This document shows, in pieces, positions 1 through 9,024 of a stretch of 64,000 nt of DNA (position 1 is the stretch's first letter; each line of letters starts with the position of its first letter). The stretch spans positions 262,705 to 326,704 of the forward strand of contig CALKUK010000015.1 in the NCBI GenBank assembly GCA_937996655.1, read 5' to 3'. A program made the position numbers and the translations under genes. The DNA comes from an uncultured Sphingomonadaceae bacterium (lineage in GTDB: Bacteria > Pseudomonadota > Alphaproteobacteria > Sphingomonadales > Sphingomonadaceae). A model generated the notes under the pieces. The model made no database searches. It had not been told where the DNA came from and saw only the letters and a list, made by a program, of their open reading frames with translations.

Positions 1-468
1 TGCGGCCTCGACCGATTTCTTTGAGGCATCAACGTGCGTCACAGCGGCACCCTTGGCGGCGAGCGCCAGGCTGCCGACGCCGGTATAGCCGAACAGATTC
101 ATCGCGGTTGGCGCGTCCATGCCCGCCAGCTGCCCACGCATCCATGTCCACACCGGTGCCATGTCGGGGAAGAAGCTCAGATGCCGGAAGGGCGTTGGCT
201 GCATGGTGAAGCGCACTTCTTCCCAGCTTCCCGTCCACCCCTTTTCAGGCAGGCGGCTGGAAAAGCGCCACTGACCGCCGCCATCTTCGTCCGCGCCAGG
301 CACGAACTCACCATCCGCTTTCCAGTCGTCGCTGGCGGGCGCCCACAGCGCCTGCGGTTCAGGGCGAATGAAGCGGCGCGGGCCGTAACGCTCCAGCTTG
401 CGGCCATGGCCGGAATCAATCAGGCCGTAATCGGCCCAAGGTTCCCCGATAAGGGTGATCGGCGTCAT
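1..468 (-). CDS. Class I SAM-dependent methyltransferase, C-terminus cut by window edge
   Basis: Reading leftward from the ATG at 468, an open frame runs off the window. It contains a class I (Rossmann) methyltransferase motif I, LFGYTGVGSLALAAKGA, followed by the acidic strand end VTHVDAS. The order (about 125 residues of N-terminal domain before motif I) resembles RlmI-like rRNA methyltransferases, but the catalytic part is outside the window, so substrate and function are open. The ATG overlaps the thrC stop by four bases (ATGA), so it is probably translated together with thrC as the last visible gene of the cytochrome oxidase/thrC run. Confidence 0.8.
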   Translation of the reverse strand, partial: MTPITLIGEPWADYGLIDSGHGRKLERYGPRRFIRPEPQALWAPASDDWKADGEFVPGADEDGGGQWRFSSRLPEKGWTGSWEEVRFTMQPTPFRHLSFFPDMAPVWTWMRGQLAGMDAPTAMNLFGYTGVGSLALAAKGAAVTHVDASKKSVEAA

Positions 469-1865
469 GCAGCCGGCGTCGCCCGTTCCGCGACATAGGC
501 AGCAATCGCTTCCTTCGTCGCAGGCAGCGTGTCGTACCGCTCTTCGCGGTCAAACAAATTGCCCATCCGTGCCGGCAAATGCGGGCGCACGCCTGTTGCA
601 CGCTCCACGGCATCGCGGAATTTGGCGGGATGTGCCGTTGCCAGCGTCACGACCGGGACATCGGCAGGGAGACCTGCGTTGCGCGCAGCCGCCAGGCCGA
701 TGGCGGTATGGGGATCGATCACCTGATCGGTCCGCTCATGCGCCCAGCGCATCACGTCTGACATGCCATCGGCATCGATGCGGGCGCTTTCAAACAGGTC
801 TTTGGACCCGGCCAGCATATCGGCGGGGATCGACATTGCGCGGGTCGATTCGAAATCGGCCATCATCTTGGCCAAGGCCTTGCCGTCGCGTCCGGCGAGG
901 TCGAACAGCAGCCGTTCAAAGTTCGAGCTGACCTGAATGTCCATGCTCGGCGTGGCCGTCGGAGTGACGGTGCCGCAGCTATAGTCGCCCGTGGTCAAAG
1001 CACGGTGGAGGATGTCGTTGACGTTGGTCGCCACGATCAGCTTGGCGACGGGCAGACCCATGCGCTGCGCGACATAGCCTGCGAACACATCCCCGAAATT
1101 GCCGGTCGGCACGGAGAAGGCCACGGGACGATCCGGCGCGCCGAGACGGACGGCCGTGTAGAAATAGTACACCACCTGCGCCATCAGCCGCGCCCAGTTG
1201 ATCGAGTTCACCGCCGACAGCGTGAAGCGGCCATTGAAATCGCGATCATTGAACAGCGCCTTCACGATTGCTTGGGCATCATCAAAGCTGCCTTCAATCG
1301 CGATGTTGTGGACGTTGGGAGCGAGCACAGTCGTCATCTGACGGCGCTGCACGTCCGACACCCGGCCAAGCGGGTGGAGCATGAAGATATCAATCTTGGC
1401 ACGACCGGCCACGCCATCAATCGCAGCCGAGCCGGTGTCGCCCGAGGTGGCACCGATGATCGTCAGATGCGCATCCCGCTTCGCCAGAAATGTTTCAAAC
1501 AGCTGGCCGAGCAGCTGGAGTGCGACATCCTTGAACGCCAGCGTCGGGCCGTGGAATAGCTCCATCAGCCAATGCTGCTGGTCCAGCTGGATGACCGGCG
1601 TCACCGCATCGTGCGAAAAGCGGCCATAGGCCGTGGTGCACAGTCGCTTGAGCGTCGCGTCATCAAGACAGCCCGCCACAAAGGGACGCATGACGGCCAC
1701 GGCGGTATCGACGTAGGACAGGCCACGCATTGCTGCGATCTCGTCTTTTGAGAACTCCGGCCAGCTTTCCGGCACATAGAGCCCACCGTCTGAGGCCAAC
1801 CCGGCAAGGGTGGCGCCTTCGAAATCGAGCGCCGGTGCGCTTCCCCGAGTGCTGACATAACGCAT
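465..1865 (-). CDS. thrC: Threonine synthase
   Basis: PLP-dependent enzyme that turns O-phospho-homoserine into threonine in the cytoplasm. At 466 aa it has the usual length of the proteobacterial long form. It shows the PLP-lysine region HGPTLAFKDVALQ, the ATSGDTGSAA phosphate-binding loop, and SVPTGNFGDVFAGY. It starts at an ATG with the conserved opening MRYVSTRG. It lies 40 bases downstream of the tauE-like gene and overlaps the methyltransferase start by ATGA. In sphingomonads thrC sits behind the cox/surf1 genes, as here. Confidence 0.97.
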   Translation of the reverse strand: MRYVSTRGSAPALDFEGATLAGLASDGGLYVPESWPEFSKDEIAAMRGLSYVDTAVAVMRPFVAGCLDDATLKRLCTTAYGRFSHDAVTPVIQLDQQHWLMELFHGPTLAFKDVALQLLGQLFETFLAKRDAHLTIIGATSGDTGSAAIDGVAGRAKIDIFMLHPLGRVSDVQRRQMTTVLAPNVHNIAIEGSFDDAQAIVKALFNDRDFNGRFTLSAVNSINWARLMAQVVYYFYTAVRLGAPDRPVAFSVPTGNFGDVFAGYVAQRMGLPVAKLIVATNVNDILHRALTTGDYSCGTVTPTATPSMDIQVSSNFERLLFDLAGRDGKALAKMMADFESTRAMSIPADMLAGSKDLFESARIDADGMSDVMRWAHERTDQVIDPHTAIGLAAARNAGLPADVPVVTLATAHPAKFRDAVERATGVRPHLPARMGNLFDREERYDTLPATKEAIAAYVAERATPAA

Positions 1866-1905
1866 GATGCGGCGGCGTTAGCGGCGATAGCCCAAATGGG
1901 CAAGT

Positions 1906-2661
1906 TTAGGTGAGCGCAACACGGATCAGCTCTGCCCCGACAGCGACCATCAGCAGCGAAATGAGGGTGTTGAACCGCTCCGCACTCACCCGCTTCACAA
2001 GCCAGACCCCGGCAAAGGTGCTGGCAATAGCCACCGGCAGAAAGACGAGGGTCAGTTGCAGATTCGCCCAGGTGAACTGGCCAAGCGCAATATAGGCCGG
2101 CACCTTCATCCAGTTGAGCACCGCAAAGAAAATCGCCGAGGTGCCGATGAACACCGTATGTGGCATTCGCCGCGACAGCGCCCAGATCTGGAAGGGCGGG
2201 CCTCCGGCATGGGCCACCTGACTGGTAAAGCCCGACACAGCCCCCCAGAAGGCCCCAACCCATAAAGGGAGATCGGCCTTGATCGGCAGGCGGAAGCCCC
2301 GTTCCCCGGCAAGGCGATAGGCACCAAAGGCGACCGCAATCAGCCCGACAAAGGCGCGGACGGCGTCGGGCGGCACGATGGTCGCCAGCAGCCAGCCGAG
2401 GAACACACCCACAAAGGCGCCGGGGACCATCAGCTTCAGCGTCGGCATATCAAAGCTGTGGCGGAACGCCCAGACGCCGACGACATCCTGCACGATCAAA
2501 ATGGGCAGCAGCATGGCGGCAGCAGGCACTGGGTCCATAACGAGCACGAGGATGGGCATGGACGCTGCGCCCAGCCCGGCAAATCCCCCCTTTGCGATGC
2601 CGACAAGAATGACGGCGATCGATGCGACAATGAAAAAAACGGGATCGTGCGGCAGCGTCAA
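1906..2661 (-). CDS. TauE/SafE family membrane protein (putative anion exporter)
   Basis: A polytopic membrane protein of about 251 aa with seven to eight predicted hydrophobic segments. The glycine-rich segments GIAKGGFAGLGAASMP and SGFTSQVAHAGGPP are typical of the TauE/SafE (DUF81) family, whose characterised members export sulfite, sulfoacetate or similar anions. The substrate here is unknown. The frame is open upstream to 2730, but I prefer the TTG at 2661 because it overlaps the surf1 stop (TTGA) and puts the first membrane helix close to the N-terminus. It is part of the leftward cox-surf1-thrC run. Confidence 0.85.
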   Translation of the reverse strand: MTLPHDPVFFIVASIAVILVGIAKGGFAGLGAASMPILVLVMDPVPAAAMLLPILIVQDVVGVWAFRHSFDMPTLKLMVPGAFVGVFLGWLLATIVPPDAVRAFVGLIAVAFGAYRLAGERGFRLPIKADLPLWVGAFWGAVSGFTSQVAHAGGPPFQIWALSRRMPHTVFIGTSAIFFAVLNWMKVPAYIALGQFTWANLQLTLVFLPVAIASTFAGVWLVKRVSAERFNTLISLLMVAVGAELIRVALT

Positions 2662-3278
2662 CGGCCACGCATCCGGCGGCGCAACGCGAGGATGTAAATG
2701 AGAGCAGCGACAGCTGCGAACAGGAACCACTGGACGGCATAGGCCAGATGATTGTTGGGCACCTCATCGGGCGATGGCGGGGCGCTGGCCTCCAGCCCCG
2801 GCGCGGGCGTCTGCGCCACCAGCATGGGACGCAGCACCTCTTTCTCACCGCCGAGCTTGACGAACAGGCTCTGGTGGCTCGGTTCTGTCGTGATGCGTCC
2901 GCGCACCGGGCCTCCGGCCCAATTGGGCTTCAGCTTTGGATCACGTGTTACGCCCATATCGGCAAGCAGACCCGGCCCTTCCGCCCCTGTGCTGCACTCT
3001 GCGATCCAGCGATAACCGGACCCGCCTTTGACCGAACGGCCCGCCTCTGTCCGCCAGCCCGTGACGCTGACACAGATGGCAGACGAGGTGCGGAACAGCA
3101 GCGCATCAGGTACCGGCCCTTCAGGCTGATAAGCCACCGCCTCTTTCCGCATGTTCGCGGCAAACAGCGCGAGTTGCCCTGCCTTTTCCGCGCGACGGTC
3201 CAACTGCCAAAAACCAAGCGCGATCATGGCCGCGCAGGCCAGCGTGACGACAAGGGTGGGGAGCACCGGCACGCGCAT
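2658..3278 (-). CDS. surf1: SURF1 family cytochrome oxidase assembly protein
   Basis: Inner-membrane assembly factor for aa3-type cytochrome c oxidase, thought to help place heme a in subunit I. The 206-aa protein has the SURF1 layout: an N-terminal membrane helix ending in ALGFWQLDRRAEK, a periplasmic domain, and a C-terminal helix before the basic tail RRRMRGR. The ATG at 3278 overlaps the stop of the DUF983 gene by one base, and the stop overlaps the likely start of the tauE-like gene. Confidence 0.93.
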   Translation of the reverse strand: MRVPVLPTLVVTLACAAMIALGFWQLDRRAEKAGQLALFAANMRKEAVAYQPEGPVPDALLFRTSSAICVSVTGWRTEAGRSVKGGSGYRWIAECSTGAEGPGLLADMGVTRDPKLKPNWAGGPVRGRITTEPSHQSLFVKLGGEKEVLRPMLVAQTPAPGLEASAPPSPDEVPNNHLAYAVQWFLFAAVAALIYILALRRRMRGR

Positions 3279-3646
3279 TAGACGATCAGCCGCCCTTCGC
3301 GCGCGCGGTTGCGATATTCAAGGATGAGCAGTGCCCCCTTGGCCAGCCGCAACAGTCCGACGACCAGCACTGCCGTCAACGGCAGCCAGATCAGGATGTG
3401 CACCCAAAAGGGCGGGGACACGGACAATTCAAGCATGACCGCACCAATGGTGACGATGGCGCCGACGATCATGATGAGGAAGGCGGCAGGTCCATCGCCC
3501 ACGTTGAACTGGGTGAAGTCCAGCGCACAGGTCGAACAGCGGTCTGAAAAGCGAACGGCGCCCACGAACAGGGTCGGGGCGCCGCAGCGTGGGCACAGCC
3601 CCTTTAACGACGCCTGCGTCGTATCGGGGGCCTGCCAGTCTGTCAT
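3278..3646 (-). CDS. DUF983 zinc-ribbon membrane protein
   Basis: A 122-aa protein with an N-terminal CPRCGAPTLF...CSTC four-cysteine ribbon and two membrane helices (roughly residues 55-80 and 85-105). This is the DUF983 family found beside cox3 and surf1 in alphaproteobacterial oxidase clusters. It probably has a role in oxidase biogenesis, but the biochemistry is not established. The start chosen is the ATG at 3646, just after the cox3 stop. A longer in-frame extension to 3727 would lie inside cox3 and is unlikely. Confidence 0.9.
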   Translation of the reverse strand: MTDWQAPDTTQASLKGLCPRCGAPTLFVGAVRFSDRCSTCALDFTQFNVGDGPAAFLIMIVGAIVTIGAVMLELSVSPPFWVHILIWLPLTAVLVVGLLRLAKGALLILEYRNRAREGRLIV

Positions 3647-3650
3647 GGGA

Positions 3651-4568
3651 TTAACCGCCGTGGACCGGCGCGCCCCAGCCGCCCCAGACATAAACGGCGA
3701 CGAAGAGGAACAACCACACAACGTCAACGAAGTGCCAATACCAAGCCGCAGCTTCGAAGCCGAAGTGCTGACGCGGGGTGAAGTGACCCTTGTACGAGCG
3801 GACGAGGCAGACGATCAGGAAGATCGTGCCGACGAACACGTGGAAGCCGTGGAAGCCGGTCGCCATGTAGAAGGCCGAGCTATAGTTCAGCCCCTTAAAG
3901 GCGAATGGTGCATGGGCATATTCGTAAATCTGGATGCTGGAGAACAGCAGGCCGAGCAGGATCGTGATCCACAGGCCCTTCTTCAGATTGTCGTTATTGC
4001 CAACGCCGAGTGCGCCCCACAGGCCCGTCTTTTCGCCACCGCGTTCATTGTTGATGAGCGCATGGTGAGCCCAAGTGACGGTCGTGCCCGAGCAGAGCAG
4101 GATCAGCGTGTTGAGCAGCGGGAAGCCGAAGGCGTCGATCACTTCGAGGCCCTTGGCCGGGAACTGGCCGGCGGCGTGGGTGACCGAATTCGGACCCTGA
4201 ATAATTTCTACCGCGCCCTCAATGACCTGAAGCGGCTGGGGGAAGAGCGAGAAATCGAAAAACGCCCAGAACCAGCCGACGAAGAACATGACTTCAGAGG
4301 CGATGAACAAGATCATGCCATAGCGCAGATGCAGCTGCACCACGGGTGTGTGATCGCCGCCCTGGGCTTCCTTCACCACATCCGACCACCAAGCGTAGAA
4401 GGTGTAGAAAATGCCGAGCCAGCCAATGCTGGACACGATGCCGCCATAAGGCATCTTGTGCATCCACATGACCAACCCGCCAAAAGCGAGGAGCGCCGAC
4501 ATTGACCCCATGAGAGGGTGAATGCTGGGCGGAAGGATATGGTAGTCGTGGTTCTTTGCGCCTGCCAT
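3651..4568 (-). CDS. ctaE: Cytochrome c oxidase subunit III
   Basis: Core membrane subunit III of the aa3-type cytochrome c oxidase (about 305 aa, seven helices). It has the opening YHILPPSIHPLMGS, the conserved acidic residue in FIASEVMFFVGWFWAFF, the helix GFHVFVGTIFLIVCLVR, and the C-terminal segment AAWYWHFVDVVWLFLFV. The ATG at 4568 is preferred to an in-frame TTG two codons upstream. It lies 33 bases after cox11. Confidence 0.97.
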   Translation of the reverse strand: MAGAKNHDYHILPPSIHPLMGSMSALLAFGGLVMWMHKMPYGGIVSSIGWLGIFYTFYAWWSDVVKEAQGGDHTPVVQLHLRYGMILFIASEVMFFVGWFWAFFDFSLFPQPLQVIEGAVEIIQGPNSVTHAAGQFPAKGLEVIDAFGFPLLNTLILLCSGTTVTWAHHALINNERGGEKTGLWGALGVGNNDNLKKGLWITILLGLLFSSIQIYEYAHAPFAFKGLNYSSAFYMATGFHGFHVFVGTIFLIVCLVRSYKGHFTPRQHFGFEAAAWYWHFVDVVWLFLFVAVYVWGGWGAPVHGG

Positions 4569-4601
4569 CGTCAATGCTTTCCCTGTAAAGTCGAAATTCG
4601 C

Positions 4602-5144
4602 TTAGCTTTGGTTTTTCGCCTCGTCCACCGGATAGAAGGTGTAACTCAGCGTGATTTCTTCAACATCGTTCGCCGCCGGGTCCTTCAGGATGGCGGGATC
4701 GACGTAAAAGACAACGGGCATCCGGACCTGCTGGCCGGGCTTCAGCGTCTGCTTGGTGAAGCAGAAACACTGGATTTTGGTGAAATATTTGCCAGCCTGA
4801 TTGGGCGTGACGTTGAAAGTTGCGGTGCCTGTCACGGGCTTGTCCGAAAGGTTTTTCGCCGTGAAGAAGGCGATCTCCTGATCCCCCACTTTCACAATTT
4901 CGCGCTTCACTTCCGGCTGGAACGTCCAGGGCAGGCTCGCGCTGTGGTTGGTGTCAAAGCGGACAGACATCGTCTTGCCGGAAACAGCGCCGGGGGCCGA
5001 CTGGCCGATCGCCCTTTGAGTCGTGCCACCGAATCCGGTGACCTGACAGAACATGCGGTACAGTGGCACGCTTGCATAGCCGACGCCGGCCATGGCCACG
5101 GCCAGAGTCGTCGCCAGCATTCCGGTGCGCAGCGTGGCGTTCAT
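4602..5144 (-). CDS. ctaG: Cytochrome c oxidase assembly protein Cox11/CtaG
   Basis: Membrane-anchored copper chaperone that delivers copper to the CuB centre of subunit I. It is 180 aa, with one N-terminal helix, the conserved ASVPLYRMFCQVTGFGGT, and the copper-ligand motif QCFCFT in KIQCFCFTKQTL. The start (ATG at 5144) overlaps the stop of the 38-aa small gene by one base. The periplasmic immunoglobulin-like domain is complete, ending in ITLSYTFYP. Confidence 0.96.
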   Translation of the reverse strand: MNATLRTGMLATTLAVAMAGVGYASVPLYRMFCQVTGFGGTTQRAIGQSAPGAVSGKTMSVRFDTNHSASLPWTFQPEVKREIVKVGDQEIAFFTAKNLSDKPVTGTATFNVTPNQAGKYFTKIQCFCFTKQTLKPGQQVRMPVVFYVDPAILKDPAANDVEEITLSYTFYPVDEAKNQS

Positions 5145-5260
5145 CAATGAATCCTCGCCAGCGTGATGAAGTAGAACAGCAGGCACATGCCCACCAACAG
5201 CACCGCTGTGACGATAGAGCGCTGTTGCCGGCGCCGGTTAAATTCGTCCTGATCGCTCAT
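5144..5260 (-). CDS. 38-aa single-helix membrane protein between ctaB and cox11 (CoxF-like)
   Basis: A tiny gene, start ATG at 5260 overlapping the ctaB stop (ATGA) and stop overlapping the cox11 start (TGATG). The product has a hydrophilic N-terminus (MSDQDEFNRRRQQRS), one membrane helix (about residues 17-33) and a short tail. The position and form match the small CoxF-type proteins seen between ctaB and cox11 in alphaproteobacteria. The function is unknown, presumably oxidase assembly. Translational coupling on both sides supports it being real. Confidence 0.8.
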   Translation of the reverse strand: MSDQDEFNRRRQQRSIVTAVLLVGMCLLFYFITLARIH

Positions 5261-6168
5261 GCTAATACCATACGGTCCACCGCGACCGCCCCAAAGAGGA
5301 CAAAGAGATAGACGATGGAAAAGGCAAAGAGGGCCTTTTCCGGCGCCATCGAATCGCCGTCCCGCGTGGTGCGGAAGGCGACACGCGCGGACAATAACAG
5401 AAACACCGATGAGAGCAGGATGGCCGAAATGCCATAGATCAGCCCCAGCATGCCCAAAGCAAACGGGGCAATGGCGCAGGCGGCCATCGGCAACGTGTAG
5501 AGCAGCACCTGCGTGCGCGTCGTCCGTTCTCCGGCGACAACCGGCAGCATCGGGACACCGGCATTGGCATAGTCTGTCTTCACGAACAGCGCGAGCGCCC
5601 AGAAGTGCGGGGGCGTCCAAAGGAAAATGATGCCGAACAACAGGATCGGCAGTAGGCTCATATCACCTGTCGCGGCGGCCCAGCCGATCATCGGGGGGAA
5701 GGCACCTGCCGCACCACCGATGACGATGTTCTGCGGCGTCCGGCGCTTGAGCCAGACGGTGTAGATCAACACGTAAAAGAGGATGGAGGCCGCAAGAATG
5801 GCGGCGGCAAACCAGTTGGTCGCCACGCCCAGCGTCAAAACCGCGAAGAAGGACAGACCAACGCCAAAATGAAGGGCTGACTGGCGGTCCATACGACCTG
5901 CAGGCAGCGGGCGGCCTTGCGTACGCTTCATCAGCGCATCGATGTCCGCCTCATACCATTGGTTGAGAGCACCTGCAGCACCCGCCCCCAAGGCGATGCA
6001 GAGCACCGCGGTGAACGCGAGAACCGGGTGGATTGAAACGGGCGCAGCCAACAGCCCGCACAGGCCGGTGAAGACGACAAGTGACATGACCCGGGGTTTG
6101 GTCAGCGCGAGGAAATCGCGCCAATCCGCCGGGAGTGTCTGTGTATTGATCACGCTCAGGCTTGTCAT
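5257..6168 (-). CDS. ctaB: Protoheme IX farnesyltransferase (heme O synthase)
   Basis: UbiA-family membrane prenyltransferase that adds farnesyl to heme b to give heme O for the aa3 oxidase. It is 303 aa with about nine helices. It carries the aspartate-rich prenyl-diphosphate site NQWYEADIDALMKRTQGRPL and the second acidic loop FVKTDYANAGVPM. The start ATG at 6168 follows a hairpin-containing gap of 112 bases after coxA. Confidence 0.96.
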   Translation of the reverse strand: MTSLSVINTQTLPADWRDFLALTKPRVMSLVVFTGLCGLLAAPVSIHPVLAFTAVLCIALGAGAAGALNQWYEADIDALMKRTQGRPLPAGRMDRQSALHFGVGLSFFAVLTLGVATNWFAAAILAASILFYVLIYTVWLKRRTPQNIVIGGAAGAFPPMIGWAAATGDMSLLPILLFGIIFLWTPPHFWALALFVKTDYANAGVPMLPVVAGERTTRTQVLLYTLPMAACAIAPFALGMLGLIYGISAILLSSVFLLLSARVAFRTTRDGDSMAPEKALFAFSIVYLFVLFGAVAVDRMVLA

Positions 6169-6203
6169 AAGCTCTTCAAGCCGTTCCCGGCCTTTATGCC
6201 AGT

Positions 6204-6233
6204 GCCCGGTCCGCCTTTAACAGCAGACCGGGC
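6204..6233 (-). other. Inverted repeat between coxA and ctaB
   Basis: GCCCGGTC at 6204-6211 is repeated exactly as GACCGGGC at 6226-6233, with a 14-base loop. On the coding (minus) strand no T-run follows the stem, so it does not look like a strong intrinsic terminator for the operon. It may be a processing or stability hairpin that lowers ctaB expression relative to coxA-coxB. This is a reading of sequence only. Confidence 0.45.
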
Positions 6234-6280
6234 GACCGGATTTTTCAGTTCAAACCGAAGGAACGGACAATGCCGTCCTT

Positions 6281-7948
6281 CTAGTCGATCTTCGGCAGCG
6301 TTTCGAACTGGTGGAACGGCGGCGGGCTCGAAAGGGTCCATTCGAGCGTCGTCGCGCCTTCGCCCCAGTAATTGCCTTCCGCCTTGCGGCCGGCAATGAA
6401 CGCGTAAGCGACGTTGACGAAGAAGACGATCATCGAGCTGGCCATGATCATATAGCCAATCGAGGCAATGTGGTTCCAATAGCCAAAGGCGTCCGGATAG
6501 TCGGGATAACGACGCGGCATGCCCTGCAGACCCAGGAAGTGCATCGGGAAGAACAGCACGTTCACGCCGATGAAGAACATCCAGAAGTGCAGATGACCCA
6601 GGAACTCATTGAGGTGACGGCCGCTCATCTTCGCGAACCAGTAGGTGAAGCCCGCGAAGAGCGAGAACACCGCACCCAGCGAGAGCACGTAGTGGAAGTG
6701 CGCCACAACGTAGTAGGTGTCGTGCATGTAGTTGTCGACGCCGCCATTGGCGAGGACGACGCCCGTCACGCCACCGACGGTGAACATGAAGATAAAGCCA
6801 AGCGCCCAAACCATCGGCACGGTGAAGCGGATGGACCCGCCCCACATTGTCGCGATCCAGGAGAAGATCTTGATGCCAGTCGGCACCGCGATGACCATTG
6901 TGGCCGCCGTGAAGTACATCTTCGTGTTCACGTCGAGACCCGTCGTGAACATGTGGTGTGCCCACACGATGAAGCCGACAACACCAATCGCGACCATGGC
7001 ATAAGCCATGCCGAGATAACCGAAGATCGGCTTTTTCGAGAAGGTCGAGATGATCTGGCTGACGATGCCGAAGCCCGGCAAAATCATGATGTACACTTCA
7101 GGGTGACCGAAGAACCAGAACAGGTGCTGATAGAGAACCGGGTCCCCACCACCAGCCGGATCAAAGAAGGTCGTGCCGAAGTTACGGTCCGTCAGCAGCA
7201 TGGTGATGGCGGCGGCCAGAACCGGCAGAGCCAGCAAAAGCAGGAATGCGGTGACCAGAACCGACCAAGCGAACAGCGGCATCTTGTGCAGCGTCATGCC
7301 GGGGGCACGCATGTTGAAGATGGTGGTGATGAAGTTGATCGCGCCCATGATCGAGCTTGCGCCCGCGAGATGCAGCGAGAAGATCGCCATATCAACAGCC
7401 GGACCCTGCGAGCCATAGGTCGACAGCGGGGCATAGACTGTCCAACCGGTGCCGGCACCCAGACCCGTACCGCCGGGCACGAAGGCCGAACCGAGCAGCA
7501 GGATGAAGGACGGAACCAGCAGCCAGAAGGACACGTTGTTCATGCGCGGGAACGCCATGTCTGGCGCGCCGATCATGATCGGGATGAACCAGTTGCCGAA
7601 GCCACCGATGATCGCCGGCATGACCATGAAGAACACCATGATGAGGCCGTGCGCTGTGATGAGCACGTTCCACAGGTGATAGGCCTGATCGATGCTCGCG
7701 CCCTGACCTTCCACCATGGCCGCCCAAGTGGTTAGATACTGAATGCCCGGCTGCGCGAGTTCAGCGCGCATCAGGCCGGAAATGGCACCGCCGATGACGC
7801 CCGCCAAGATGGCGAAGATCAGATAAAGGGTGCCGATATCCTTGTGGTTGGTGGACATGAACCAACGGGCGAAGAAGCCCATATGATGGTCCGCGTCGTG
7901 ATGATCATGTGCATGATCGTGCGTTGCAGCAACGGTTGTCATTGTCAT
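6281..7948 (-). CDS. ctaD: Cytochrome c oxidase subunit I
   Basis: Catalytic subunit of the aa3-type oxidase, a 12-helix membrane protein (555 aa) that holds heme a and the heme a3-CuB centre. Visible signatures are WFFGHPEVYIMILPGFG (CuB histidine and cross-linked tyrosine), VWAHHMFTTG (two CuB histidines) and VVAHFHYVLSLGA (heme a/a3 ligands). The histidine-rich N-terminal tail (THDHAHDHHDADHH) comes before the family opening FMSTNHKDIGTLY. The ATG at 7948 overlaps the coxB stop (TAATG). Confidence 0.98.
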   Translation of the reverse strand: MTMTTVAATHDHAHDHHDADHHMGFFARWFMSTNHKDIGTLYLIFAILAGVIGGAISGLMRAELAQPGIQYLTTWAAMVEGQGASIDQAYHLWNVLITAHGLIMVFFMVMPAIIGGFGNWFIPIMIGAPDMAFPRMNNVSFWLLVPSFILLLGSAFVPGGTGLGAGTGWTVYAPLSTYGSQGPAVDMAIFSLHLAGASSIMGAINFITTIFNMRAPGMTLHKMPLFAWSVLVTAFLLLLALPVLAAAITMLLTDRNFGTTFFDPAGGGDPVLYQHLFWFFGHPEVYIMILPGFGIVSQIISTFSKKPIFGYLGMAYAMVAIGVVGFIVWAHHMFTTGLDVNTKMYFTAATMVIAVPTGIKIFSWIATMWGGSIRFTVPMVWALGFIFMFTVGGVTGVVLANGGVDNYMHDTYYVVAHFHYVLSLGAVFSLFAGFTYWFAKMSGRHLNEFLGHLHFWMFFIGVNVLFFPMHFLGLQGMPRRYPDYPDAFGYWNHIASIGYMIMASSMIVFFVNVAYAFIAGRKAEGNYWGEGATTLEWTLSSPPPFHQFETLPKID

Positions 7949-9024
7949 TACGCCTTGGTGTTGGCAGCCGGAGCCGCCGGAGCAGTTTCGTTCGCGCCTT
8001 CAGCCGGAGCCGCAGCAGGTGCGGCAGCCGGCGTGACGGCAGGTGCGGTGGTGGCAGCAGCGGGGGCAGCGACAGGCTCAGCACCCGGCATCTTGCCGCC
8101 CTTTGAGGCCACCCATTTCGCGAAGTTTTCCTTCGACAGAACTTCAACCGCAATCGGCATGAAGCCATGACGCGCGCCGCAGAGTTCGGAACACTGGCCG
8201 TAATAGAGGCCTTCCTTTTCCACCTTGAACGTCACTTCGTTCAGGCGGCCGGGAACGGCGTCCATCTTGGTCCAGAACGCAGGCACTGCGAAGGAATGGA
8301 TCACGTCTTCTGACGTCACAATCGCTTTGATTTCGGTGCCGACCGGAATGACAAGACGGTTGTCAACGGCCAGCAGGCGAGGCTCACCGCGCTTGGCAGC
8401 TTCTGCGTCGGGCAGCATGTTCGACACGATTTCGAAGTCGCCATTGTCCGGGTACTGATAGCTCCAATACCACTGGTGACCGATAACCTTGATCGTCAAC
8501 GCATCCTTGCCCGGCGGCTTATACTGGGCAGCAAGAAGGCTGATCGACGGAATGGCGATCGCGACGAGAATGAGAACCGGGATCAACGTCCAGACGATTT
8601 CGATCAGCGTGTTATGGCTGGTCTTCGACGACACCGGATTGGCGGCACGGCGATAGCGGACCATGACCCACAGCAGAAGGCCGAGGACGAAGAGCGAAAT
8701 AACGGTGATGATCGGCAGCAGGATCGCATTGTGGAACCATTCCGCGCGCTGACCATTCAACGTCACCTGCGGCTGAATACCAATTAGACCCGCAGTGGGC
8801 TGACCAATGCCCGCAACCGGCTTCAGCGGCGCGGGGGCTTCCGGTTTGGCTTGCTCAGCAGCAGGGGTTGCAACAGCAACATCCGCCTTGGGGGCGGGCG
8901 CAGCGGCAACCGGCGCGGGCGCGGCAGCGACCGGTGCAGGTGCAGCCGGGGTTCCTTGCGCCATCGCAACGGCCGGTGCCAGCACCAATCCGATTGCGAG
9001 CAGGGCAGATCTCAGCTTGTTCAT
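7948..9024 (-). CDS. ctaC: Cytochrome c oxidase subunit II with Ala/Pro-rich ends
   Basis: Membrane-anchored subunit II carrying the periplasmic CuA site that accepts electrons from cytochrome c. It shows a signal peptide (MNKLRSALLAIGLVLAPAVAMA), two helices, IGHQWYWSYQYPD, and the CuA motif YGQCSELCGARHGFMPI. Between the signal peptide and the first helix, and again at the C-terminus, are long alanine/proline linkers, probably low-complexity periplasmic tails. The start is the ATG at 9024. An in-frame ATG at 9039 is possible. It is the first gene of the leftward oxidase operon. Confidence 0.96.
   Translation of the reverse strand: MNKLRSALLAIGLVLAPAVAMAQGTPAAPAPVAAAPAPVAAAPAPKADVAVATPAAEQAKPEAPAPLKPVAGIGQPTAGLIGIQPQVTLNGQRAEWFHNAILLPIITVISLFVLGLLLWVMVRYRRAANPVSSKTSHNTLIEIVWTLIPVLILVAIAIPSISLLAAQYKPPGKDALTIKVIGHQWYWSYQYPDNGDFEIVSNMLPDAEAAKRGEPRLLAVDNRLVIPVGTEIKAIVTSEDVIHSFAVPAFWTKMDAVPGRLNEVTFKVEKEGLYYGQCSELCGARHGFMPIAVEVLSKENFAKWVASKGGKMPGAEPVAAPAAATTAPAVTPAAAPAAAPAEGANETAPAAPAANTKA

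Noticed and set aside
6311..7735. A 474-codon rightward frame covering most of coxA
   Set aside because: It is an antisense shadow of a clearly identified gene, rich in charged low-complexity text, without a ribosome site or family resemblance.
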